The position numbers were made by a program, and so were the translations under genes. DNA of 64,000 nucleotides from Mycobacterium sp. NS-7484 (lineage in GTDB: Bacteria > Actinomycetota > Actinomycetes > Mycobacteriales > Mycobacteriaceae). The stretch is taken from the NCBI RefSeq assembly GCF_001953975.1, contig NZ_MBEJ01000127.1:62001-126000 (forward strand). Direction: 5' to 3'. The stretch's first letter is position 1. Each line of letters starts with the position of its first letter. Below are positions 25,993 through 33,749 of this stretch, piece by piece. The notes beneath the pieces were generated by a model, which searched no databases, had not been told where the DNA came from, and was given only the letters and a program-made list of their open reading frames with translations.

Positions 25993-27364
25993 TGCTCGGC
26001 ATGATCGACCCGTCCACCACCCACAGGTTCTCGACCCCCAGCACTCGGCAGGTGGGGTCGAGCACCGCGGCGGGCCCGGCTCCCATCGGCGCCGTCCCGG
26101 CCAGGTGTTGCGACGTCGACCACTGCGGCTCACCGACTTCGGCTGTGTGACAGACCAGTTCGCGCGCCAGCTCGGCGCCACGACGCAGCGCCTCGACATC
26201 CTCTGGCACTGTGTCGTAGCGGTGTTCGATGACCGGGGCCACCATCGGATCGGCCGAGACCAACCGCACGCGGCCGCGCGAGTGCGGGCGCATCAGCGCC
26301 ACCCCGAGGTGCGGAAGCTCCGCGGGATCGTGCCCGGGGCCATGCACCATCGCCGAGAACCCGGCCGTGTACGGACGCACCTCGATGCCATCGGCCGTGG
26401 TGAGCACGGCCTCCAACGGTGGCAGGTCATGGGTGGGCGTCCAGGAGACGGGAAGCACCCACTCGGGGTGATCCACGGTATGCGTGCCGACCGGCAGGTC
26501 GACCACCACCGGCACACCCAGCCGCTCCAGTTCGGCTGCGGGTCCGACACCGGACAGCAACAACAGGTGAGCCGATCCGATTGCCCCGGAACACAACACG
26601 ATCCGATCCGCGGTCAGGATGGAGTTGTTGTCGCAGCGCACCCCGACCGCACGGTTGGCCTGGAACTGCACCCGGTGGGCCCTGGTATCGGTCAGCAGCT
26701 TGAGGTTCGGCCGGTCCAACGCCGGTTGCAGATAGGCACCACCGGGGCCAACCCTGGTGCCACCGTTGATGTTCAGCGGCACTGCGCCCACACCGGCGGG
26801 CAGGGCCGCACCGGCATCCGAACCGTTCAGGTCATCGATCCAGCCGAACCCGGCCCGCTTGGCGGCATCGACGAAAGACGCTGTGCACCCGTCGAATTCA
26901 CGTACCCGGCGAACGGTGATCGGACCACTGCCCCCGTGGAGGGCATTGTCGAAATCGACGTCGGTCTCGATCGCCCGGAAATGCGTCAGTACCTCGTCCC
27001 AGGACCAGCCAGGGACGGCCCAGGTGTCGAAGTCCGTGGGCAACCCCCGCCCGAAGTAGCCGCCGTTGACCGCCCCGGAACCGCCGACCACCGCCCCCCG
27101 GATGATCTCGGTGTGCCGAGGTGGCCGCTCGGTCAGCACCGACGCGTAGTGCCGCACCACCGAACTCGCCGCGCCGATCGGCAGGCGCAGGCCATCGGTG
27201 ATCTGCGCTGCCACCCGCGGGTCGCTCGGTGCCGGGCCGGCCTCGACGACGGTGACGTTACATTCAGGATCGGCGGAAAGGCGTTCGGCCAGAATTGATC
27301 CGGCGCTGCCCGCACCGACGATCAGGACGTCCCGCCCGCGCGGAGGACGCGTTAGCCTCTGCAA
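25922..27364 (-). CDS. mftG: Mycofactocin-associated GMC oxidoreductase MftG
   Basis: This 480-residue FAD enzyme of the glucose-methanol-choline family has the N-terminal dinucleotide fold VLIVGAGSAGSILAERL, VVGGSGAVNGG (GMC signature region) and a C-terminal ATIAMIGHRAAEFL segment. It is the last gene of the mycofactocin cluster, six bases after mftF. MftG is known to pass electrons from reduced mycofactocin toward the respiratory chain. The start codon is a TTG (LQRLTRPPRGRDVLIV), with GGAG about ten bases upstream; no ATG or GTG lies before the FAD-binding motif. Its 3' end overlaps the MFS gene. Confidence 0.93.
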   Translation of the reverse strand: MQRLTRPPRGRDVLIVGAGSAGSILAERLSADPECNVTVVEAGPAPSDPRVAAQITDGLRLPIGAASSVVRHYASVLTERPPRHTEIIRGAVVGGSGAVNGGYFGRGLPTDFDTWAVPGWSWDEVLTHFRAIETDVDFDNALHGGSGPITVRRVREFDGCTASFVDAAKRAGFGWIDDLNGSDAGAALPAGVGAVPLNINGGTRVGPGGAYLQPALDRPNLKLLTDTRAHRVQFQANRAVGVRCDNNSILTADRIVLCSGAIGSAHLLLLSGVGPAAELERLGVPVVVDLPVGTHTVDHPEWVLPVSWTPTHDLPPLEAVLTTADGIEVRPYTAGFSAMVHGPGHDPAELPHLGVALMRPHSRGRVRLVSADPMVAPVIEHRYDTVPEDVEALRRGAELARELVCHTAEVGEPQWSTSQHLAGTAPMGAGPAAVLDPTCRVLGVENLWVVDGSIMPSITSRGPHATIAMIGHRAAEFLAF

Positions 27365-27370
27365 TTGGTC

Positions 27371-28783
27371 TTAGCTCCGCAGCTGCGGCTTGAGCGCACC
27401 CAGCTGGCGTTCCCGCATCACACCCGTCCACAGGCCGAGGCCATAGGCGATATCGTCGAGGCGCTTGAGCAGGATATGGGTCAGCAGACCGACGGGTTTG
27501 GTGTCGTCGTCGGCGTTGCCGCGCCGGGTCGCCCAGTCGACCACCCCGTCGAGCACCGCCGCCACCAGCACCGCATGCCTGGCCCTGCGGAACAGCAGGG
27601 CAGCGATCAGTGCCACCGGCCAGTAGTGCCGGCAGATCGCCGAGCACAGCTGCAGGGCCGAGGACCAGAGCCCGCGCGCGGTCACCGCGGCGACCTCGGT
27701 GGGTTCGGTGTCGACCGTGGACAGGGATCGGGCGATGCGCCGGCCGGTGAAGATCGCGAGCACCACCGAGCCCAGGTATCCGACACACGACCCCATTGCC
27801 AGCAGCAGCCAGACCATCAAGGTCCAGCCGGAGATCACCACCGGCGCGGTCTTTCCCGGATGCCGGACCGTCAGCGGCGCGGCGGACGTGCCATAGAAGG
27901 CCTTGCGGTGGAACCACTCTCGCAGATCGGTCCGGTGGTCGTGCGCCACCAGGGCGATCGGCTCATACCGCAGCCGGGCCCCGGACTCGACCAGCCGCCA
28001 GCACAGGTCGACGTCCTCGCCGGACTGCATGGTCTCGTCGAACCCACCCACCGCGGTCAGCGCGGACCGCCGGCAGATGATGGCCGCACTCGGCACATAA
28101 GACACCGGGCCGTAGGGCACCACCGGCGCCTCGCGCACCCCGAGGTCCAACGATGACCGCACCGCCTCGTACCGGGCCACCGCATTGTCGGCGGTGTGCA
28201 GGCCCACGATGCGGGGCGCCACGAGGGCCACGGCCGGATCGCAGAAGTGGCCGAGCAACGCCTCCAGCCAGCCGCGACGAGGTACCACATCGGAGTCCAG
28301 GAAAGCCACGAAATCGGTCTCACACGCGGCCAGGCCGGTGTTGCGGGCCGCCGCCGGGCCGTTGCTGGTCAGGTGCCGCAGCACCTGTACATCGCAGTGC
28401 ATACCGGCGAACTCGGACTGCGCCACCGGGACCGCCGAACCGTCGTCGACGACGATCACCTTCAGCCCGCGCAACGCTGCGATCAACCGGTGCAGCCCGG
28501 ATACGTTGTCACGCACCGGGATAATGACCGTGACGTCCCGATGTGACGGTCCGCTGGGCGGACGGGGGTGGGCCACCGTGGCGTCGAGCAAAGTCCGTGC
28601 CAATTGCGCGCTCTGCGCGTCATGGACTTCCAGCCGTCCGCCGTTGAGCATGGTCTGCGCCGTCGGCGCGAGCCGCAGCAGGCGCGTGGGCGACCCGCCC
28701 AGCAAGGCCGCGCCGGCCCCGAGCACCTTGACCCGGCGATCCACCTGCACGGCAAAACCGTCGGGCAGCCTCGGTCCGGTCAT
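27371..28783 (-). CDS. mftF: Mycofactocin glycosyltransferase MftF
   Basis: This 470-residue protein has an N-terminal winged-helix-like region, a family-2 GT-A domain (VTVIIPVRDNVSGLHRLIAAL, FVAFLDSDVVPRRGWL with the DSD metal site, GEDVDLCWRL) and C-terminal hydrophobic segments. MftF adds the oligoglucan chain to mycofactocin. The ATG overlaps the mftE stop by four bases, which fixes the start; a reading starting 10 codons upstream is rejected for that reason. Confidence 0.95.
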   Translation of the reverse strand: MTGPRLPDGFAVQVDRRVKVLGAGAALLGGSPTRLLRLAPTAQTMLNGGRLEVHDAQSAQLARTLLDATVAHPRPPSGPSHRDVTVIIPVRDNVSGLHRLIAALRGLKVIVVDDGSAVPVAQSEFAGMHCDVQVLRHLTSNGPAAARNTGLAACETDFVAFLDSDVVPRRGWLEALLGHFCDPAVALVAPRIVGLHTADNAVARYEAVRSSLDLGVREAPVVPYGPVSYVPSAAIICRRSALTAVGGFDETMQSGEDVDLCWRLVESGARLRYEPIALVAHDHRTDLREWFHRKAFYGTSAAPLTVRHPGKTAPVVISGWTLMVWLLLAMGSCVGYLGSVVLAIFTGRRIARSLSTVDTEPTEVAAVTARGLWSSALQLCSAICRHYWPVALIAALLFRRARHAVLVAAVLDGVVDWATRRGNADDDTKPVGLLTHILLKRLDDIAYGLGLWTGVMRERQLGALKPQLRS

Positions 28784-29523
28784 ATCAGCAATCCATTCCG
28801 GTCCGGCTGCCACCGCCTCATCCGACCCACGCAGCCCTCGACCATCTCAGCAAAAATACGCCCTCCCTCGGCCGCGGTCGCGGTTGTCGGGTCACCGAGT
28901 ATCCCGACTTCACTGACCGCGGCGATCCCCCCACTGCGCATCGCCGGCATGAGCTCCGCCAGCGGGGCGGTGTTCCCCGGGATCACGTCGTCGAGGACGA
29001 CGAGACCGGGTGAAATATGTAGCAATACAGACGTTTCGGTATGCCCCGCATGCGCGTCGGCGTCGGCGGCGGCGCACGGGACCCAGCCGGCGTCGCGACC
29101 TTCCTCGCGCAGCTGCGGCACCGCAGCCGCCAGCGCCTCCACGTTGCCCCCGTGGCCGTTGACGAAAACCAGCCGACCGGCCCAGCTCGACGCCGAGCGC
29201 CCGTACTCCACCAGCAACGATCGCAGCGCGACGGTGCCGATCGAGACCGTGCCGGGGAACCCCTCGTGTTCGCCGGAGGCGCCGTAACAGACCGGCGGTG
29301 CGACCACCCAGTCACCCGTGGATGCGGCATCGAGACGCTGGACAACCGCGTCGGCGACGGCGGCGGCGATCCGCGTGTCGGTGTCCAAGGGCAGGTGCGG
29401 GCCATGTTGCTCGGTTGAGCCGATGGGGACGATCAACATTGGCGACATGCTGCGTAGCTGCCTCGACGTTGAGTTCCCGAGCCCGCTGGGGAAAGCCACG
29501 TGCCGATCGTAGGCCGAATTCAC
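28780..29523 (-). CDS. mftE: Mycofactocin precursor peptide peptidase MftE (creatininase family)
   Basis: The 247-residue metallopeptidase has the creatininase-family metal motifs PIGSTEQHGPHLPLDTD, NGHGGN and HAGHTET. MftE cleaves the modified MftA peptide to release the small glycine-derived core. The start is a GTG (VNSAYDRHVAFPSG) that overlaps the stop of a short reading frame following mftD. The gene is coupled to mftF by a four-base overlap. Confidence 0.95.
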   Translation of the reverse strand: MNSAYDRHVAFPSGLGNSTSRQLRSMSPMLIVPIGSTEQHGPHLPLDTDTRIAAAVADAVVQRLDAASTGDWVVAPPVCYGASGEHEGFPGTVSIGTVALRSLLVEYGRSASSWAGRLVFVNGHGGNVEALAAAVPQLREEGRDAGWVPCAAADADAHAGHTETSVLLHISPGLVVLDDVIPGNTAPLAELMPAMRSGGIAAVSEVGILGDPTTATAAEGGRIFAEMVEGCVGRMRRWQPDRNGLLI

Positions 29524-29600
29524 TTACTGTGCGCCAATTGTTGGAGCACGAGCAGCAATTGATTTGCCTCCGGTTTCCGCGGACCGGCCGCGAGCATCAC
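29520..29600 (-). CDS. Possible 26-codon leader or small protein between mftD and mftE
   Basis: After the mftD stop the same frame is open for 45 further codons and ends in a TGA that overlaps the mftE GTG. Within it, AGGAGAG stands six bases before a GTG (29600) and nine before an ATG (29597), giving a peptide beginning (V)MLAAGPRKPEAN and ending LAHSK. It could couple translation from mftD to mftE, or it could be chance. GC at third positions (about 73 per cent over the open stretch) is lower than in the neighbours, which weakens the case. Confidence 0.35.
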   Translation of the reverse strand: MMLAAGPRKPEANQLLLVLQQLAHSK

Positions 29601-29657
29601 GTACGTCTCTCCTGCCACCCCCGTCACGCTGCACCTCAGGGTGACGGTAAGGCCACC

Positions 29658-30851
29658 TCAGGCGTCGGCGCGGGGAACGCCCAGGGTCCGCAGGAAGCCC
29701 TCCGGAACGAGGATGTCATCCGGCGTCAGATCATGGATCGAGGACTTGCCCAGCCCGCGCAGCACCGAGTCGATGCCACCGGACAGGATGTCCAGCACAT
29801 TCTCGACGCCCGCCTGGCCGTTGGCAGCCAGGCCCCACAGGTAGGCGCGACCGATCATCACCGCCCGGGCCCCGAGCGCCACGGCCTTGACGACGTCGCT
29901 GCCCCGCCGGATGCCACCGTCCAGCAAAACCTCCACCTGGTCGCCGACCGCCTCGGCGATGGCCGGCAGGCAACGGATCGCCGCCGGGGTGCCGTCGAGG
30001 TTGTTGCCGCCGTGATTGGACACCGTGATCGCCGAAACACCCGCATCAACAGCACGTTTGGCGTCGTCGACGCGCACCATGCCCTTCAGCAGGAACGGCG
30101 CGTCACCCCACTGCTCACGCAGCCAGGCGATGTCCTCCCAGGTCGGCGGCGGGGTGCCCATCCACTGCCCGTACGCCTCGAAGAACGGCGGCCCTGGCTC
30201 GCCACGCCGGCCCTGGTTGGGTACCCGCAGATCCGGTGGCCGCAGGTGTTTGCCGAAGCTCCACAGCCAGCGCGGCTTGGTGATCACCTCCGGCGACATC
30301 TTGATCATCGTCTTGAGGTCCATCTTTTCCGGGATCTTGGGGCTGCCCCAGTCCCGGCCGTGGCTGAAGCTCCAGTCGGTGGTGGCGATCAGGCCCTTGG
30401 CTCCGGCATCCTTCGCGCGCTGCACACGCTCGGCGATCTCGTCGCGAGACCCGAGCCAGTAGATCTGGAAGAAGATCTTGTCGTTGACGGCGGTGACTTC
30501 CTCCATCGGCTTGCTGGCAAAGGAGGACAGGCCCATCGCGGTACCACGGGCTGCCGCGGCCCGGGCCACCGCCACCTCACCGTCGGGGTCGACCGCCTGC
30601 ACACCGGTGGGCGAAATGATGACGGGCATCGAAATGTCTTGCCCCATCACGGTTGTCGCCATCTCACGCTTCTCGGTGGCACCCACCACGTGCGGTGCGA
30701 AGCCGAGCTCGGCGAACGCCTCCACGTTGTCGGAGACCGTCACGCCCTTCTCACTGGCAGAGATCAGCGACGAGTATGCGGACTTGGGGAGCCGCTTCTT
30801 GGCCCGTTGCTGGGCGATGGCGACGGTCTCGAACCAGGTATCACGAGCCAT
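29658..30851 (-). CDS. mftD: Mycofactocin biosynthesis FMN-dependent oxidase MftD
   Basis: This protein of 397 residues belongs to the alpha-hydroxy-acid oxidase TIM-barrel family (lldD1 in M. tuberculosis). VSNHGGNNLDG carries the catalytic histidine, and GGIRRGSDVVKA and GARAVMIGRAYLWG bind FMN phosphate. MftD oxidatively deaminates the cyclised Val-Tyr product to form the redox-active dione of premycofactocin. It starts three bases after the mftC stop. Confidence 0.96.
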   Translation of the reverse strand: MARDTWFETVAIAQQRAKKRLPKSAYSSLISASEKGVTVSDNVEAFAELGFAPHVVGATEKREMATTVMGQDISMPVIISPTGVQAVDPDGEVAVARAAAARGTAMGLSSFASKPMEEVTAVNDKIFFQIYWLGSRDEIAERVQRAKDAGAKGLIATTDWSFSHGRDWGSPKIPEKMDLKTMIKMSPEVITKPRWLWSFGKHLRPPDLRVPNQGRRGEPGPPFFEAYGQWMGTPPPTWEDIAWLREQWGDAPFLLKGMVRVDDAKRAVDAGVSAITVSNHGGNNLDGTPAAIRCLPAIAEAVGDQVEVLLDGGIRRGSDVVKAVALGARAVMIGRAYLWGLAANGQAGVENVLDILSGGIDSVLRGLGKSSIHDLTPDDILVPEGFLRTLGVPRADA

Positions 30852-30854
30852 GGG

Positions 30855-32045
30855 TTACACCGGACTTTCGTTACAGATGCGGGCGGGCGGCTTGGTCAGC
30901 AGTTTGAGCGCCACCGGGCCCTGTTTGGTGCCACGCGAATGATCACCGCTGGGCTTGGGCTTGGTGCGTTCCTGTGCGAGCGCCGGTTCGCCCCAGCCCT
31001 CGACGCACTCGGGATCCGGGCCGTCCATCGGCAGACCGGTGAAGAACTTGGCCGCCATGCAGCCGCCGCGGCAGGCGTCGTAGTGCCCGCAGCCGCTGCA
31101 AGCGCCCGCCGACTGCGGCTCGCGCAGCTCACGGAACAGCGGCGAATTCTGCCAGACGTTCTGGAAGCCCGACCCGAATCCGGTGTCTTCCAAGATGTTT
31201 CCGGCCAGGAACTTGTCATGGATGGCGAACGGGCAGGCATACACGTCGCCCACCGGATCGATCAGGCACACCACCCGGCCGGCGCCGCACAGGTTCAACC
31301 CGGCCAGCGCGCCGGGCTCGCCGAGCCCCGACAGGTGGAAGAACGAGTCTCCGGTCAGCACCCGCTCGCCGTGGGAGACCAGCCAGTTGTAGAGCTGGCG
31401 CTGCTGGTCGGCCGTGGGGTGCAGTTCGTCCCAGACGTCGGCACCGCGGCCGGAGGGACGTAGCCGGGTGATCCGCAGCGTGGCACCGTAACGGTCGGCC
31501 AGCGCCTTGAACTCGTCGAGCTGGTCGACGTTGTGCCGCGTTACCACGACGGAGATCTTGGCGTCGGAAAAGCCTGCGGCAGCGAGGTTTTCCAGCGCGC
31601 GCACGGCCATGTCGAACGAACCCTTGCCGCGCACGGCATCGTTGACCTCGGCGTTGGCGCCGTCCAGCGAGATCTGCACGTCGACGTAGTCGCTGGCCGC
31701 CAGCTTCGCGGCGACCTCGGGCGTGATGCGCACACCGTTGGTGGAGAACTTGACCCCGACGTGATGCTCGGTCGCATAGTCGACGAGTTCCCAGAAGTCC
31801 GGGCGCACAGTCGGTTCGCCGCCACCGATGTTCACGTAGAACACCTGCATGCGTTCCAGCTCGTCGATGATGTCCTTGCACTGCCTCGTCGACAGCTCGC
31901 GCGGGTCGCGCTTGCCCGAGGAGGACAGGCAGTGCACGCAGGCCAGGTTGCAGGCGTAGGTGAGCTCCCAGGTGAGGCAGATCGGGGCGTCGAGCCCGCT
32001 CTCGAATTGATCGACGAGCCTGGGCACAGGGGCAACTGAAGTCAT
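30855..32045 (-). CDS. mftC: Mycofactocin radical SAM maturase MftC
   Basis: This 396-residue radical SAM enzyme has CNLACVHC at residues 32-39, the CX3CX2C site for the SAM-binding 4Fe-4S cluster. A C-terminal Cys-rich SPASM-type region (CSGCGHYDACRGGC) should hold auxiliary clusters. MftC decarboxylates the C-terminal Tyr of MftA and then forms a carbon-carbon bond to the neighbouring Val. Its ATG overlaps the mftB stop by four bases, which rules out a 33-residue longer reading. The last 40 residues after the Cys-rich part are a polar tail. Confidence 0.97.
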   Translation of the reverse strand: MTSVAPVPRLVDQFESGLDAPICLTWELTYACNLACVHCLSSSGKRDPRELSTRQCKDIIDELERMQVFYVNIGGGEPTVRPDFWELVDYATEHHVGVKFSTNGVRITPEVAAKLAASDYVDVQISLDGANAEVNDAVRGKGSFDMAVRALENLAAAGFSDAKISVVVTRHNVDQLDEFKALADRYGATLRITRLRPSGRGADVWDELHPTADQQRQLYNWLVSHGERVLTGDSFFHLSGLGEPGALAGLNLCGAGRVVCLIDPVGDVYACPFAIHDKFLAGNILEDTGFGSGFQNVWQNSPLFRELREPQSAGACSGCGHYDACRGGCMAAKFFTGLPMDGPDPECVEGWGEPALAQERTKPKPSGDHSRGTKQGPVALKLLTKPPARICNESPV

Positions 32046-32356
32046 TGTGAGTTCCCGGGGATGAGCATCTTCGAGGACACCAGCACGCTCAGCGCATGCA
32101 GGTAGGGGCCTTGGTCGGAGTCCGAGATTCCGGCCGCGCGGCACGCGGACCGGGCGTCGGGGTGGTCAGCCAGAGAGTTGACCACCTCGACGACCGTCCG
32201 GTTCTTCAGAAACGACAGCTTGCGGGTTCCGAAGTGATACAGCAGGGCGCCGAACGGTTCTGGCCGCACCGCCACCTGATGGTGCAATCGCCAGCTGACA
32301 TCCGGGTCGAAGACGACGCCAGTGCGCCCAGCCGTTTCGGCGACCTGTGTGGACAC
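32042..32356 (-). CDS. mftB: Mycofactocin peptide chaperone MftB
   Basis: The 104-residue protein starts at a GTG (VSTQVAETAGRTG) two bases after the mftA stop. It has the fold of a RiPP recognition element: beta-strands (VFDPDVSWRLHHQVAVRPEPFG) then helices ending LHALSVLVSSKML. MftB binds the MftA precursor and presents it to MftC. Longer in-frame readings run back through mftA in another frame and are rejected. Confidence 0.95.
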   Translation of the reverse strand: MSTQVAETAGRTGVVFDPDVSWRLHHQVAVRPEPFGALLYHFGTRKLSFLKNRTVVEVVNSLADHPDARSACRAAGISDSDQGPYLHALSVLVSSKMLIPGNSQ

Positions 32357-32358
32357 CG

Positions 32359-32454
32359 TCAGTAAACCCCGCACATACCGTCGATCGAGACCTCTTCGAC
32401 GAGCGTCTCGGTGACGAGTTGGGTTTCGGTTTCCGTCTGCGGGTTCTGATCCAT
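32359..32454 (-). CDS. mftA: Mycofactocin precursor peptide MftA
   Basis: This short gene encodes 31 residues, starting MDQNPQTETETQ and ending IDGMCGVY. The final Val-Tyr dipeptide is the substrate that becomes mycofactocin; the Glu/Thr-rich leader is bound by MftB. AAAGGTG lies seven bases before the ATG. The gene lies immediately before mftB and is divergent from mftR. The C-terminus is the known invariant core of the family, so the assignment is secure. Confidence 0.97.
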   Translation of the reverse strand: MDQNPQTETETQLVTETLVEEVSIDGMCGVY

Positions 32455-32558
32455 GAGTCGCACCTTTCTTTCGGCTGTTCCGGTAACTGTGGGTCTCGAC
32501 ATTTGTGACCTGAGTCGCAAGAATATGGCATCGAGTGCACAAATGGAAGGGCGGTTTC
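32455..32558. promoter_or_regulatory. Divergent mftA/mftR promoter region with candidate MftR operator
   Basis: On the minus strand TATTCT at 32525-32520 fits a -10 box for mftA. It is flanked by the inverted arms CATTTGTG (32500-32507) and CACAAATG (32538-32545), whose centres are 38 bases apart. A direct repeat TGAGTCGCA occurs at 32454-32462 and 32511-32519. The paired arms are the best candidate for the MftR site, but this is inference. Confidence 0.5.
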
Positions 32559-33167
32559 ATGCGGCAGGCATCCGGACCCCGGGTCGGTCGGCGTCCGTCC
32601 ACCACACAGGACCACATCACCGACGTCGCGCTGGCCCTGTTCGCCACCCGCGGCTTCGATGAGGTCAGCGTCGACGACGTGGCCAAAGCCGCCGGCATCG
32701 CGCGCCGCACGCTGTTCCGCTACTACGCCTCCAAGAACGCCATCCCCTGGGGCGACTTCGACGCTCACCTGCAACACCTACGTGAGCTGCTGGCCGCGCT
32801 CAGCACCGACACACCGCTGGCCGACGCACTGCGCGAGGCGCTGCTGTCCTTCAACACCTACGACGCACAGGAGATGGCCCAACACCGTCTTCGTATGCGC
32901 GTGATCCTGGAAACCGCTGGGCTACAGGCATATTCGATGACGATGTATGCCGGCTGGCGGGAGGTCATCGCCACCTTCGTGGCACAGCGGATCGGCGCCG
33001 ACCCCGGTGACCTGATGCCGCAGACCGTGGGATGGCTGATGCTCGGAGTCGCGCTGTCGGCCTATGAGCACTGGCTCGCCGATGAGTCGGTGTCTCTGGC
33101 CCACGCCATCGGCCAGGCCTTCGAAGTGGCCAGGCCCGGCCTGGAGGCGCTCGGCGACCGCCGCTGA
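32559..33167 (+). CDS. mftR: TetR-family regulator of the mycofactocin cluster, MftR
   Basis: The 202-residue regulator has a TetR helix-turn-helix (TTQDHITDVALALFATRGFDE, then VDDVAKAAGIARRTLFRYYASK). The YYASKNAIPWGDF stretch after the recognition helix is typical of the mycofactocin-linked TetR family. MftR represses the mft genes and is released by long-chain acyl-CoA in M. smegmatis, as I recall. The ATG at 32559 has AAGGG upstream; a GTG at 32535 would add eight residues. It is divergent from mftA. Confidence 0.93.
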   Translation: MRQASGPRVGRRPSTTQDHITDVALALFATRGFDEVSVDDVAKAAGIARRTLFRYYASKNAIPWGDFDAHLQHLRELLAALSTDTPLADALREALLSFNTYDAQEMAQHRLRMRVILETAGLQAYSMTMYAGWREVIATFVAQRIGADPGDLMPQTVGWLMLGVALSAYEHWLADESVSLAHAIGQAFEVARPGLEALGDRR

Positions 33168-33221
33168 AAAAACTTTCCCAGGGGGTGTCGGAGATCGGCG
33201 TCCCGCGGCGACGATAAGGGT

Positions 33222-33749
33222 GTGAGCGCCGAAACAGACGCTCCGCGGAAGCTACTGGCGCTGTATGACGAGGCGCTACCGGCGGTGTACGGCTACTTCG
33301 TCCGCCGCTGTGGTGACCGCGGAACCGCCGAGGACCTGACGTCGGAGACGTTCCTGGCCGCCATGGACGCGGCCCGCAAACCATCCCCGCCGCAGCTCTC
33401 GGTGCCCTGGCTGATCGGGGTGGCCCGGCACAAACTCGCCGACCACTACCGGCGCCGACACGACCGGTTCAGCGTGCCGGTGGCCGAACTGCCCGAACCG
33501 GTCGACCCGGTCGACGACTGGGATGGCGAGCTGGATCGCATTGTCGCCGAGGCAGTCCTGGCTCGCTTACCCGAACACCACCGGACGGTGCTCGCCCTGC
33601 GGTACCTCGACGACTGCACTGTGGCTGAATGCGCCGAGTTGATCGGCCGCACCGTCCACGCCACCGAAGCCCTGCTGGTGCGGGCCCGACGCGCCTTCAG
33701 GTCTCAATACCCATTCCAGAACCCGGCGCAGGAGGGAGGGACGTCGTGA
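33222..33749 (+). CDS. ECF-type RNA polymerase sigma factor
   Basis: This protein of 175 residues has sigma region 2 (YGYFVRRCGDRGTAEDLTSETFLAAM, VPWLIGVARHKLADHYRR) and region 4 (LPEHHRTVLALRYLDDCTV, GRTVHATEALLVRARRAFR). Start is a GTG directly after GATAAGGGT. Its stop overlaps the next gene by four bases (GTGA). There is no membrane anti-sigma factor nearby, and instead it is joined to a VOC-domain protein whose first 45 residues may be the regulatory partner. No subgroup can be named from sequence alone. Confidence 0.9.
   Translation: MSAETDAPRKLLALYDEALPAVYGYFVRRCGDRGTAEDLTSETFLAAMDAARKPSPPQLSVPWLIGVARHKLADHYRRRHDRFSVPVAELPEPVDPVDDWDGELDRIVAEAVLARLPEHHRTVLALRYLDDCTVAECAELIGRTVHATEALLVRARRAFRSQYPFQNPAQEGGTS

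Noticed and set aside
29298..31463. A 721-codon open frame opposite mftD and mftC
   Set aside because: It is an antisense shadow across three well-identified mycofactocin genes.
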